A stretch of DNA of 44,425 nt, taken from Candidatus Taylorbacteria bacterium RIFCSPLOWO2_12_FULL_43_20 (GTDB lineage Bacteria; Patescibacteriota; Minisyncoccia; Phycocordibacterales; HO2-43-120). Below, one piece after another: positions 13,860-21,485 of the stretch. The position numbers and the translations under genes are program-made. The stretch covers positions 1 through 44,425 of the forward strand of contig MHSK01000031.1 of assembly GCA_001821295.1 (NCBI GenBank), given 5' to 3'. How positions within the stretch are numbered: the first letter of the stretch is position 1; every line of letters begins with the position of its first letter. A model generated the notes under the pieces. It was not told where the DNA came from. It ran no database searches and was given only the letters and a program-made list of their open reading frames with translations.

Positions 13860-14090
13860 TGTACGATATCATCAAGTTAGTCTCACTTTGTGTAAACCAA
13901 ATGATTTCGAGGACAAAACCAAATATTTTCAACAAAAAATTTGATGTTGCGGGGTGGTTTTTTTGGTTTAACAAACAAATAGGGATAAAACTCTATCTGG
14001 ATGAGGGTAATATTACACCATAAAAACTCATGGTAGGATGGTGACCATCCTACATGTCCTACATATTCTGTGTAGGTACCCAGAAATATA
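13860..14090. repeat. Spacer with TAGGATGGT palindrome
   Basis: 14033-14053 is a perfect palindrome, GTAGGATGGT-G-ACCATCCTAC. Degenerate copies occur at 11183-11203, 11861-11881, 15996-16016 and 32492-32512. The 14033 and 15996 copies also share an upstream ACACCATAAAAAC. No gene is seen in this stretch. Confidence 0.8.
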
Positions 14091-14121
14091 ATAAAAAGAC
14101 CGCAGTACATCCTGCGATCTT
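14091..14121 (-). terminator. Terminator of the 45-residue membrane protein gene
   Basis: On the minus strand AAGATCGCAG, 6-nt loop, CTGCGGTCTT with one mismatch, followed by TTTTTAT. Confidence 0.8.
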
Positions 14122-14145
14122 CGGGGTATCCACCGTGGTATCTTG

Positions 14146-14283
14146 TTAATGTCTTGTCGCCCACCACACGAGTATGGCGACGCCGGCAACAATGATTATA
14201 ACGCACACGTTTTGGATCCGGTGCACTTGTTCAAGAGTCAGTTCGAGTTTTTGCGCGGGCTTTTGTTCGGGGGGTTCATTCAT
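14146..14283 (-). CDS. Small single-pass membrane protein, 45 residues
   Basis: Short gene starting MNEPPEQKPAQKLELTLEQV, followed by one strongly hydrophobic helix (VCVIIIVAGVAILVWWA) and ending TRH. The N-terminus is probably cytoplasmic and amphipathic. Support: a GGAG ribosome-binding sequence 11 nt before the ATG, and an intrinsic terminator 25 nt after the stop on the same strand. It resembles in architecture, though not clearly in sequence, the isolated minus-strand small genes at 7306, 16108 and 39126. Function unknown. Confidence 0.65.
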   Translation of the reverse strand: MNEPPEQKPAQKLELTLEQVHRIQNVCVIIIVAGVAILVWWATRH

Positions 14284-14424
14284 GTTTCTTATTCTCCGTG
14301 CCGGTTTATGTTACAGCGACCAAGGTAAATTGTCGTTGTTGTGATTCTCAGTGTGCTGGTTTGGTCTATTCTTTATCTTTACCTACATTACTACGCATTG
14401 TTTTTATGTCAAAGAAGAAAAAAA

Positions 14425-14452
14425 TTGACATTTTATTATTATTTGGTATAAT
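14425..14452 (+). promoter_or_regulatory. Consensus promoter of the 51-residue gene
   Basis: TTGACA (14425-14430), 16-bp spacer, TATAAT (14447-14452). One of the two consensus -35/-10 pairs in the window. Confidence 0.85.
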
Positions 14453-14463
14453 TCACTTAGCGT

Positions 14464-14619
14464 ATGAATATGGATGATGCGAAACACGAACCTTTGGTTG
14501 AGTTTACGAGCTTAACCTCTGGTCAAAATCACGAACTCTTTATCAGTTTTGGGCCCGAGCATCCGCCCTTGCTCATCCCCACGACTGAAAGCGAAATAGA
14601 AACCACTATAAGTGAATAG
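14464..14619 (+). CDS. Hypothetical 51-residue protein
   Basis: Short gene starting MNMDDAKHEPLVEFTSLTSG and ending TTISE, acidic and probably soluble. No domain is recognised. Its case rests on context: a consensus promoter ends 11 nt before the ATG, and the stop codon lies within an intrinsic terminator, so the whole transcript is about 170 nt and nearly fills the frame. It could instead be a small RNA that happens to be open. There is no ribosome-binding site, as expected for a near-leaderless mRNA. Confidence 0.6.
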   Translation: MNMDDAKHEPLVEFTSLTSGQNHELFISFGPEHPPLLIPTTESEIETTISE

Positions 14620-14629
14620 TGGTTTTTTT
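14601..14629 (+). terminator. Intrinsic terminator of the 51-residue gene
   Basis: AACCACTAT (14601-14609), loop AAGTGA, ATAGTGGTT (14616-14624), then T7 in all. The stop codon TAG (14617-14619) is part of the right arm. Confidence 0.92.
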
Positions 14630-14856
14630 AATGATGATTCATTTTTTTATAACCTGTCATGTTACAGGGGATTTTGCTAAAAAGTTCCGGCAAGGTTCCC
14701 ATTTCATTTATGGGCATGTATACTTCAAATTGGAAGGAAAAACAAAAACTGGAGCTAATCTTTGGCGGGAAGAAACCAGTTATTACCGTAAAAGATTGGA
14801 ATAAGTGAGAGTCAGTAAACAGCAAAATTTTTTATATTTCTGATACAATGTTCAAT

Positions 14857-15783
14857 ATGAAAACCATACTCAACATCTCATTCAAAGCTGTTTTTTTAAC
14901 TGCTGTAATAGTAATATCGGCTATTGCTTCTTCGTCCCATGCCACGGTTGGGGGTCCGACTTACATCTACGATTTCAAATATAATCCCTCGGACGAACAT
15001 GTTTACTACACACAGAATTCTTTAAGCGGAAGAGGTTGTCCGCCGGAACTATATAAGATTTCACTAAATACCGGCAATTCGGAGGTCGTTTTTTCTTGCG
15101 CAGAGGGGGAGAGGATTATAAACGAAATGGGCCAAACGCAAGGGTTCTCGGTTGATGCTCAAATCCGTCGGATTACACAAGGTTTTAAAGAGCTTAGCCA
15201 AATAAATTTGAAAGAAAATGATATTTCCATAGACGTTAATTTTGTCAGAGTGGAAAATTTCGGTTCTGAAATTGACGAAGTTCTAAGAAGACATTTTTTA
15301 ACCGGTGTGTATCAGAACACCGATAAACTTGCGGAGTTTTCTATCACCGGATGCAGCTTAGATCAACCCTTTACTTTTGCCGGATACGCTATTCCCGGCT
15401 TCAATAAAAAAATTGTTCTTCTTCTCTCCACAAAAGGGGATTGTTTTGAGGGGGGATATGTGGGAGAGACTTTGCATGTGGTCGGTGGTCTCAACGATCT
15501 AGATAAATCATATTTGAGCAATACTCGGAAGGGCATGCACGCCCTGGTTCCGAGCGCGGCGACGCTAGGAGTTTTTGAACAGGATGGAATCTCTATAGGC
15601 AAGGAAGATCCGCCGAAAACTCCGCCGAAAACGGAGAACGGAATTACTGCAGACACGGGCGATACTCCAGACAGCGACTCGAATGATGTTGTTTATATTG
15701 TGGTCGCGATGATAGCGGGCATTATTCTCGGTTTTATTTTTGGGAGAAACATTGGAGGACGGGGGGAGCGGAAGCTTCAGTAG
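14857..15783 (+). CDS. Exported protein with C-terminal membrane anchor
   Basis: 308 residues from the ATG at 14857. A signal peptide (MKTILNISFKAVFLTAVIVI, then ...SSHA) precedes a roughly 220-residue outer domain with several Cys (e.g. RGCPPELYK, FSCAEGER, ITGCSLDQ, KGDCFEGG) that could form disulfides. A Pro/Thr/Asp-rich linker follows, then a transmembrane helix (VVYIVVAMIAGIILGFIFG) near the end. No known domain. The ATG at 14848 is rejected because it overlaps the -10 box TACAAT (14844-14849, with an upstream TG as in extended -10 sites), which ends 7 nt before 14857. The last codons (KLQ) and stop fall in an AGCTT-type repeat. Confidence 0.75.
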   Translation: MKTILNISFKAVFLTAVIVISAIASSSHATVGGPTYIYDFKYNPSDEHVYYTQNSLSGRGCPPELYKISLNTGNSEVVFSCAEGERIINEMGQTQGFSVDAQIRRITQGFKELSQINLKENDISIDVNFVRVENFGSEIDEVLRRHFLTGVYQNTDKLAEFSITGCSLDQPFTFAGYAIPGFNKKIVLLLSTKGDCFEGGYVGETLHVVGGLNDLDKSYLSNTRKGMHALVPSAATLGVFEQDGISIGKEDPPKTPPKTENGITADTGDTPDSDSNDVVYIVVAMIAGIILGFIFGRNIGGRGERKLQ

Positions 15784-16035
15784 CTTCATAAGCTTCCTTT
15801 GCTCCATTAGCTTATGGGGGGGGCTAGCTATTGGCTGTTAGCTTGCAGTAAAAAACACCTGACATGAACAATTGACATTTGACAGGGAAGAGAGAGAAAT
15901 CCTCCGGCCTCCGGCCACCTCCTTTATGAAAGGAGGAAGAAGAGGGGAGGGAGAAATTTCAAATTTCTTACTACACTACACCATAAAAACAGAATGTAGG
16001 ATGGTGCCCATTCTACATGTGGGTGGTGGGGGAAT
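15784..16035. repeat. Repeat mosaic spacer
   Basis: In order: AGCTT-type words (15774-15850); the module TGACATGAACAATTGACATT; the block with CCTCCGGCCTCCGGCCACCT and CTCCTTTATGAAAGGAGG (15899-15930), a 7-bp hairpin; and a TAGGATGGT palindrome (15996-16016). The middle block recurs at 18477-18560, 23540-23615 and 44117-44185. No gene. Confidence 0.85.
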
Positions 16036-16064
16036 GAAAAAGCCCATGGCGGTGCCATGGGCTT
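16036..16064 (-). terminator. Terminator of the coiled-coil gene
   Basis: On the minus strand AAGCCCATGGC, loop ACC, GCCATGGGCTT, then TTTC. Perfect 11-bp stem. Confidence 0.9.
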
Positions 16065-16107
16065 GTGGTGTTGAGGATGAAGAGGTGAGAGAAGATCCGG
16101 CGTGCGC

Positions 16108-16569
16108 CTAGAGTCTGTCAATGCTCTCGAGATATCCGAACAGATCGAATTTCGGGGCGATCGGCGTGTCTTGTCTGATGGGTTTGCTCGCGGTTCCGGT
16201 GCCGGTGGTAACTTGCGCCATTGCCATGATCATTTTATTGAGCTGATCAACGCGCAGGAGCAGGAAGGTGATCCTGTCCCCCGCGGTTTGTAGCTGACCC
16301 TCGAGATCCTTGATTTTTTCAACGGCGACATCATTCTCCATCAAGGACGCATCCAAGGCGTTGGTTCTGTCCCGGTTTGCTTCCCCCAAGCGCGAATTAT
16401 CCGCTTGCAATGTTCTGTATTGCGTTATCCAAGCCAGTAGGTCTCCCTCCACAACTTGTAAGCGTTTCTCCAACTCTTTGCGGCTGATCTTTGCAGTCGT
16501 TTGAGGTTGTTTGTTACGGCTCGCGGCGTTTCCGGCGCGGCCCCGTTTAGCTTCCTGAGATGTGCTCAT
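16108..16569 (-). CDS. Hypothetical coiled-coil protein
   Basis: 153 residues. A basic, Ala/Gly/Lys-rich start (MSTSQEAKRGRAGNAASRNK) precedes a long coiled coil (about 28-120; KELEKRLQVVEGDLLAWITQ, then DRITFLLLRVDQLNKM). The C-terminus is Thr/Gly-rich and ends FDLFGYLESIDRL. It may be a nucleic-acid-associated or scaffolding protein, but no family is recognised. It is monocistronic, with a strong terminator 44 nt after the stop. It points away from the helicase promoter, sharing the 16570-16616 gap. Confidence 0.7.
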   Translation of the reverse strand: MSTSQEAKRGRAGNAASRNKQPQTTAKISRKELEKRLQVVEGDLLAWITQYRTLQADNSRLGEANRDRTNALDASLMENDVAVEKIKDLEGQLQTAGDRITFLLLRVDQLNKMIMAMAQVTTGTGTASKPIRQDTPIAPKFDLFGYLESIDRL

Positions 16570-16615
16570 ACTGAGCTGAAATTATCACATTCTTGAAAAT
16601 TGTCAAGGTAGCCGC

Positions 16616-16644
16616 TTGACAATGCTTTTATCTTTGTTATTATA
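16616..16644 (+). promoter_or_regulatory. Promoter upstream of the DEAD-box helicase
   Basis: TTGACA (16616-16621) with a -10 region TATTATAG (16638-16645). The helicase ATG is about 285 nt downstream, an exceptionally long leader for this window. It has a U-rich stretch (16668-16680), and the miniature element 16751-16870 lies in it. Confidence 0.65.
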
Positions 16645-16750
16645 GCTACATAACTTAATCTCATAGGTTTTTCTTTTTTTGGAGTCATTTTCCTAAAACC
16701 GCTAAGCTCAAGCATTATATAGAGAGCTTTATCAAAAACTAACGAGACTA

Positions 16751-16870
16751 GGACTTACGCATCCGGCGCATTTCTTCTCTGCAAGCTCCGTTTGCTCCCG
16801 CAATGTATAAGCATACATTCTGGTCGCAATCCTCGCTTGCGCCTCGAACTGCATCCAACTGCGTAAGTCC
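16751..16870. mobile_element. 120-bp miniature element, type 1, copy B
   Basis: GGACTTACGC at the left end, GCGTAAGTCC at the right, flanked on both sides by TA (16749-16750 and 16871-16872), consistent with TA target duplication. Nearly identical to 13443-13562. It sits in the leader of the DEAD-box helicase mRNA. The flanking CTAG on both sides may extend the inverted repeat. Confidence 0.88.
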
Positions 16871-16930
16871 TAGAGACACTAGCCGCCTATTACTATTTAA
16901 TGGCTAGAGGTTATGTAATTAGATAAAGCT

Positions 16931-18112
16931 ATGTATAGAAATTCATTTAAAACTCGGTCTTTTAGGCCGCGTAATGACGGAGGGCGGAGATCATTCTCAC
17001 AAAATATTCATCCTTCAAAATTTATAAACAAGGCGTCTTCGGTAAACGAGACGGCGGTCTTTAAACCCGAACATACCTTCCGTGATTTCAATATTGATGA
17101 GCAATTGAAACTTGCCATAACGAAAATGGGTTATGAGACTCCGACACCGATACAAGACAAGGCAATTCCCCATATTTTAAAAAACACGGATGTTATTGGT
17201 ATCGCCAACACGGGTACGGGCAAGACCGCCGCCTTCCTCATACCGCTTATTGATAAGGTTTTGCGCAACAGGAAAGAACAGGTAATGATCATCGCGCCGA
17301 CTCGAGAGCTTGCCATACAGATAGAGGGGGAGCTCATAAAATTCGCCCGAGATTTGAAAATATACTCCGTCTGCTGTGTCGGGGGGATGAGCATAGGCCA
17401 TCAGATACGCGAACTCAGGTATTTCAACAATTTTATTATCGGTACGCCGGGAAGATTGAGAGATTTGATTGATAACAAAAAAATCTTTTTGTCCGAATAC
17501 AGAACCATAGTTCTTGATGAGGCGGACCGCATGCTGGATATGGGATTTGTAAATGAAATGCGTTTTATCATGGCCGGAATGCCAAAGGAACGCCATACGC
17601 TTTTCTTTTCCGCCACTGTCTCCTCGGAAATTGAAAAATTAATTAAAGAATTCTTGAGTCAGCCGATCAGGATTTCGGTGAAGAATCGCGACACGTCGGC
17701 CAACGTGGAGCAGGATGTTGTCAAGATAAGACGCGGCACGGATAAAGTTGACGTACTTCACGGTCTTTTGAACAAGGAGGGGTTCAGTAAGGTTTTGATT
17801 TTCGGCAGGACCAAACACGGCGTAGAAAAGCTTTCCAAAATACTTGTCGGAAAAGGTTTCAAGGCGGAGTCAATACATGGAAACAAGAATCATGTGAAGC
17901 GTCAGCAAGCGCTCCGTTTGTTCAAGAATAATCATGTCCAGATACTTGTCGCGACGGATGTGGCCGCCAGAGGGCTGGATATTGCAGACGTGAGCCATGT
18001 GATAAATTTTGACTTGCCGGCAACTTACGATGACTATGTGCACCGTATCGGCCGAACCGGCAGGGCTAATATGGTGGGCAAAGCGCTTACTTTCATAGTG
18101 GATAATGTATGA
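16931..18112 (+). CDS. DEAD-box ATP-dependent RNA helicase
   Basis: 393 residues. All motifs are present: Q motif (FRDFNIDEQLKLAI, then YETPTPIQ), Walker A ANTGTGKTAAF, PTRELAIQ, GG, TPGRL, DEAD, SAT, the C-terminal LIFGRTKHGVEKL, ATDVAARGLDI and HRIGRTGRA. It lacks an RNA-binding extension at the C-terminus, which makes it RhlE-like in size; residues 1-45 form a basic Arg-rich tail (MYRNSFKTRSFRPRNDGGRR). It unwinds RNA in ribosome assembly or mRNA decay. The long leader recalls cold-shock helicase mRNAs (inference). The end is followed by an AGCTT-type repeat. Confidence 0.96.
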   Translation: MYRNSFKTRSFRPRNDGGRRSFSQNIHPSKFINKASSVNETAVFKPEHTFRDFNIDEQLKLAITKMGYETPTPIQDKAIPHILKNTDVIGIANTGTGKTAAFLIPLIDKVLRNRKEQVMIIAPTRELAIQIEGELIKFARDLKIYSVCCVGGMSIGHQIRELRYFNNFIIGTPGRLRDLIDNKKIFLSEYRTIVLDEADRMLDMGFVNEMRFIMAGMPKERHTLFFSATVSSEIEKLIKEFLSQPIRISVKNRDTSANVEQDVVKIRRGTDKVDVLHGLLNKEGFSKVLIFGRTKHGVEKLSKILVGKGFKAESIHGNKNHVKRQQALRLFKNNHVQILVATDVAARGLDIADVSHVINFDLPATYDDYVHRIGRTGRANMVGKALTFIVDNV

Positions 18113-18189
18113 TGAATCGGGACGAGAAGCTTCGCTAGCTTCATAAGCTTCATTAGCTTGTAAGGGGGAATGAACGAAAAGTCATTAAT

Positions 18190-18387
18190 GTGAAAGCAAA
18201 AAAAATGAGGAAGCAAATAAAAAATATGCAACCATCAAAACGTACATTTCAAAAAGATGGCAAATGGATGGAAAAACCCACGAGTACCAATGTGCTTGTT
18301 TGTCTTTGTGGCAGGAAGTACATTGAAACCAGGAAAGAACAGCAAAGCTGTGTTAAATGCATGGGAGACAAGGAGAGCAATAAGTGA
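18190..18387 (+). CDS. Small zinc-ribbon-like protein
   Basis: 65 residues if started at GTG 18190; in-frame ATGs at 18205 (MRKQIKNMQPSKR) and 18226 (MQPSKRTF) are alternatives. The C-terminal half has CLCGRKYIETRKEQQSCVKC, a CxC...CxxC pattern of a small zinc ribbon. The N-terminus is highly basic. It may bind RNA or act as a stand-alone zinc finger; no family is assigned. It lies 77 nt after the helicase, with an AGCTT-type repeat between them. Confidence 0.6.
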   Translation: MKAKKMRKQIKNMQPSKRTFQKDGKWMEKPTSTNVLVCLCGRKYIETRKEQQSCVKCMGDKESNK

Positions 18388-18700
18388 CGAGAAGAAGAAG
18401 CTTCGCTAGCTGCATAAGCTTCCCCAGCTTCGTTAGCTTGTGGGGAAGCTTTTAGATATTGGCTTACTAGTAAAAAACACCTGACATGAACAGTTGACAT
18501 TTGACAGGGAAGAGAGAGAAATCCTCCGGCCTCCGGCCACCTCCTTTATGAAAGGAGGAAGAAGAGAGGAGAAAAAATTCCTAATTTCTAATATCTAATT
18601 TCTAAAGGAAGAGAGGAGGGGGACAGGAAATTTCTAATTACTAATTTCTAATATCTAATGAGAAGAGGAATAGGGGAGTAGAAGAGGCAAAGAAGTTTAC
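18388..18700. repeat. Repeat mosaic spacer
   Basis: AGCTT-type words (18397-18450), the TGACATGAACAGTTGACATT module, the CCTCCGGCCTCCGGCCACCT block (18521-18540) with AAAGGAGG hairpin, then AATTTCTAAT-type low-complexity copies (18570-18660). No gene. A TATAAT at 18740-18745 is the likely -10 box of the ZIP gene. Confidence 0.85.
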
Positions 18701-18791
18701 AATGGTCATACTTGCGAAAGCTGATAGGATAATTTGGCGTATAATTATATACTGATAGTTGCGGAAGTTACGAATTTTTTAATTATATAGC

Positions 18792-19532
18792 ATGGAACTT
18801 ATTTATTACGGTCTTATAGCGGGTGTGCTCTCGCTTGCGGGAGGGTTGCTGGTGATTTGGCGAGTCAAGGAGATTAAAAAAATAATGACCTCGCTTCTTT
18901 CCTTTGCGGCCGCCGCATTCCTTGGGGTAAGTTTTCTGGATCTCTTACCAGAAGCAGTTCTGTCAGTGGACGAGCCGCACGCCGTCTTTATCGCTTTTCT
19001 GATCGGTGTAACGGTTTTTTTCATACTGGAAAGATCGCTTATGAAATATTTGAACGCGGGCCACGAGCATACTGAAAGTGACGATCACACCGAGTCATTG
19101 CCCGCTCTGATAATACTAGGGGACAGCATGCATAATTTTCTGGATGGCATGGCTATCGTTATTGCCTACATCGCCGAACCGGCTATGGGTTTGACTACAG
19201 CTTTTGCCGTAGCCGCGCATGAAGTACCTCAAGAGATCGGAGAATTTGCCATTCTTCTGGATAGAGGGTGGTCAAGAGCGAAAGTCTTCCTGGTAAATCT
19301 GTTCTCCTCCCTGGCTATTTTTGCCGGCATAGCAGTCGGGTATGTCTTGATAGATTCATTCGCTAGTTGGCTTCCATATCTTCTCGCGGGGGTAGCCGGC
19401 ATGTTCACTTATATAGCGCTTTCCGAACTTGTGCCCGAAATACATCATAGAGCAAGACACAAGCATCTTTACAGAGTTCTCGTTCCTTTCATTGCGGGGC
19501 TTTTGCTTATCGGGTATCTTGTAACTTTTTAA
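18792..19532 (+). CDS. ZIP family divalent metal transporter
   Basis: 246 residues with about eight transmembrane helices. The metal-binding signature on helices IV and V is present: GDSMHNFLDGMAI and AAHEVPQEIGEF. The loop before it is His/Asp-rich (GHEHTESDDHTE), as in ZIP proteins that take up zinc, iron or manganese into the cytosol. Length is near the family minimum. A TATAAT sits about 47 nt upstream. Monocistronic between repeat blocks; the specific metal cannot be inferred. Confidence 0.94.
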   Translation: MELIYYGLIAGVLSLAGGLLVIWRVKEIKKIMTSLLSFAAAAFLGVSFLDLLPEAVLSVDEPHAVFIAFLIGVTVFFILERSLMKYLNAGHEHTESDDHTESLPALIILGDSMHNFLDGMAIVIAYIAEPAMGLTTAFAVAAHEVPQEIGEFAILLDRGWSRAKVFLVNLFSSLAIFAGIAVGYVLIDSFASWLPYLLAGVAGMFTYIALSELVPEIHHRARHKHLYRVLVPFIAGLLLIGYLVTF

Positions 19533-19741
19533 ATACTAATATCCCCCTTCGCTATTCATTCCGCTCCTCCTTCGCCAAAAGCTACGGAAGGACAAGTACC
19601 TACTTCGCTAAAGCTACGAAGGTCAAGGAAAGCTACGCGGGTCAAGAAGAGCTTCGGCGGGACACAGTCGGCACTTCCCCTCTAACTCCCCTTCGCTCGA
19701 AGCGAGCTACGGCGGAGCAAGGGAGGGGAAGAGGAAGAAGG

Positions 19742-19772
19742 AAGAATGTCAACGCTTAGCGTTGACATTCTT
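19742..19772. repeat. Perfect palindrome, copy 2 of 2
   Basis: AAGAATGTCAACGCT, one base, AGCGTTGACATTCTT. Same as 3133-3165 except for one position that changed in both arms. Confidence 0.88.
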
Positions 19773-19852
19773 GGGGGTGGGGGAATGCTTGCGCTTGATA
19801 CTTATGCATAAGCTTGACTCCTATAAACAATGATGTAATATACAAATGTACG

Positions 19853-19881
19853 AAGTTCGCCGATGGCGGACTTGTTTTTTT
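19853..19881 (+). terminator. Orphan intrinsic terminator
   Basis: AAGTTCGCC, loop GAT, GGCGGACTT with one G.U pair, then G and T7. No gene lies upstream for 300 bp. TTGACT (19814-19819) and TAATAT (19836-19841) just before it look like a promoter, which would give only a tiny transcript. Confidence 0.7.
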
Positions 19882-20151
19882 AGAAAAATAATGAGCGAAG
19901 CGAATATATTTTTCTCAACCCCGTGCAATATTCAATTAGAGCGCGATTGTTAAGATTTATAGTGGATACCGCTTAACGAAAAGCGCACACGAATAGGGAA
20001 CACCCCATCGCCTCGGAAACCCTCCCCCTTCGCTCTAAGAAGAGCTACGGCGGGACACAGTCGGCACTTCCCCTCTAAAGAGGGGCAGAAGGGGAACGGT
20101 CTGCGGTGCCGCTCATAAAATTTATAGTCGCTTCACTCCTAAAAATCAATT

Positions 20152-21318
20152 ATGTTTGATTTAAAAGTTATACATTCGGTTTTGGACCAGCTTGAAGAAG
20201 AGAGAGGTATTCCTAAAGAGAAAATTCTTGAGGCCATAGAAATGGCAATCGCCACTGCTTATAAAAAAGAGTATGGCAAAAAAAGCCAAATAGTAAGGGC
20301 CAAGTTTGACGTCAATTCGGGCAAAGCGGAATTCTACCAAGTGAAAATTGTGGTGGATGAGACGCGCGTTATTTCTGAAGAAGAACAGTTGGAATTGGAA
20401 AAGGAGGCGGAGGAGAAAAAAAACGACATAGCCGACGAAGAAGAAATGGATGATCGCGCCAGGTTCAATCCGGAGCATCACATAATGCTTGAAGACGCCA
20501 AGAAAATAAAAAAGGACGCGAAGCTGGACGAGGAGATTGTTTTTCCATTAGAGCAGAAAGAGGGCTACGGCAGGATCGCCGCTCAGACAGCCAAGCAGGT
20601 GATAATTCAAAAAATAAGAGAGGCGGAGAAAACATCCGTTCTCGCGGAATACGGAAAACGCCAGGGAGAGATTGTGTCCGGAACCGTTCAGAGAATAGAG
20701 AGAGGAAATCTTTTCATTGACCTCGGCCGCACCAGCGGCATGTTGCCCTATGAAGAGCAGATACCGGGAGAAAGGTACAGGCAGGGGGAGCGAGTCAGGG
20801 CTTATCTGGTCTCCGTGGAGGAGGGAAACAGAGGGGTTTTTCTCCGGCTGTCGCGTTCTCATCCGCAGTTTATCAATGAGCTCTTCAAGATTGAAGCGCC
20901 GGAGATCGCGTCCGGAGTGGTTGAGATAAAAGCCGTCGCCAGAGAGGCCGGCTCTCGTTCAAAGGTTGCCGTTGTTTCCAACGATCCGCATATAGACCCG
21001 GTGGGCTCCATGGTGGGACAAAGAGGGGTCCGTGTCGGCACTGTCATGAGTGAGCTCGGCGGGGAAAAAATTGACATTATTGAGTGGTCTGCCAAGCCGT
21101 CCAAGTTTATAGAAGATGCTCTTTCTCCCGCTAAGGTTATTTCCGTGGATATCAACGAGGATACGAAGAGCGCCAAGGTAACCGTTTCCGAAGATCAGCA
21201 GTCGCTCGCCATTGGTAAGGGCGGGCAGAATGTTCGTTTGGCCGCGAAGCTTACCAAGTGGAAAATTGACATTCAGTCCGTAAAAGGAGAGGAGGGGGGA
21301 GAAGAAATTTCCAATTGA
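20152..21318 (+). CDS. nusA: Transcription termination/antitermination factor NusA
   Basis: 388 residues with the full NusA order: N-terminal RNA-polymerase-binding domain (1 to about 160), an S1 domain (about 162-235; GEIVSGTVQRIERGNLFIDL), and two KH domains with GxxG loops GQRG and GKGG (about 240-380). There are no C-terminal AR repeats, typical outside Proteobacteria. An insertion of acidic residues (EEKKNDIADEEEMDD) lies within the N-terminal domain, as seen in CPR and several other phyla. The last residues (GEEGGEEISN) and stop are encoded by a spacer-repeat block. The rimP and infB neighbours often seen elsewhere are absent here. Confidence 0.96.
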   Translation: MFDLKVIHSVLDQLEEERGIPKEKILEAIEMAIATAYKKEYGKKSQIVRAKFDVNSGKAEFYQVKIVVDETRVISEEEQLELEKEAEEKKNDIADEEEMDDRARFNPEHHIMLEDAKKIKKDAKLDEEIVFPLEQKEGYGRIAAQTAKQVIIQKIREAEKTSVLAEYGKRQGEIVSGTVQRIERGNLFIDLGRTSGMLPYEEQIPGERYRQGERVRAYLVSVEEGNRGVFLRLSRSHPQFINELFKIEAPEIASGVVEIKAVAREAGSRSKVAVVSNDPHIDPVGSMVGQRGVRVGTVMSELGGEKIDIIEWSAKPSKFIEDALSPAKVISVDINEDTKSAKVTVSEDQQSLAIGKGGQNVRLAAKLTKWKIDIQSVKGEEGGEEISN

Positions 21319-21473
21319 AGAACATTTGACATGAACACTTGACAACTGACCAAAGCAAAGATTAGAGAGAACACCCCATCTTTAGATAAGCACCAAGCAC
21401 CAAATTACAAATTCGAAAAAGAAGAAAACGAATAGTGAAGGGACTTCCCCGAGAGGGGAAATATTTATTAACT
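21319..21473. repeat. Spacer repeat shared with the end of comEC
   Basis: The TTGACATGAACACTTGACAA module, then 21371-21420 (ACACCCCATCTTTAGATAAG, CACCAAGCACCAAATTACAA and ATTCGAAAAA). The latter recurs at 40882-40930, where it encodes the last residues of ComEC. Confidence 0.8.
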
Positions 21474-21479
21474 TATAGT
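21474..21479 (+). promoter_or_regulatory. -10 box of hppA
   Basis: TATAGT ending 6 nt before the ATG at 21486; predicts a leaderless mRNA. No clear -35. Confidence 0.5.
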
Positions 21480-21485
21480 TAGACT

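Larger units (their letters stand above)
19533..20151. repeat. 619-bp repeat mosaic, no gene
   Basis: In order: the CTCCTTCGCC...GCTACGGAAGGACAAG module (19564-19598), the CGGGACACAGTCGGCACTTC module (19656-19675) with TCGCTCGAAGCGAGC, the palindrome copy 2 (19742-19772), a terminator-like hairpin, GGATACCGCTTAACGAAAAG (19965-19984), CACCCCATCGCCTCGG (20004-20019), a second CGGGACACAGTCGG copy (20053-20066), and CTGCGGTGCCGCTCATAAA (20101-20119), the reverse complement of pieces at 2586 and 41827. Confidence 0.85.

Noticed and set aside
13883-14206. 107-codon minus-strand frame
   Set aside because: Runs through a palindromic repeat and a terminator, in a different frame from the better supported 45-residue gene.
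14619-14808. Two overlapping short frames after the 51-codon gene
   Set aside because: 61-codon and 32-codon frames compete, neither has promoter, ribosome site or domain.
19814-19881. Small RNA gene with promoter and terminator
   Set aside because: The predicted transcript would be only about 35 nt; more likely a leftover terminator.
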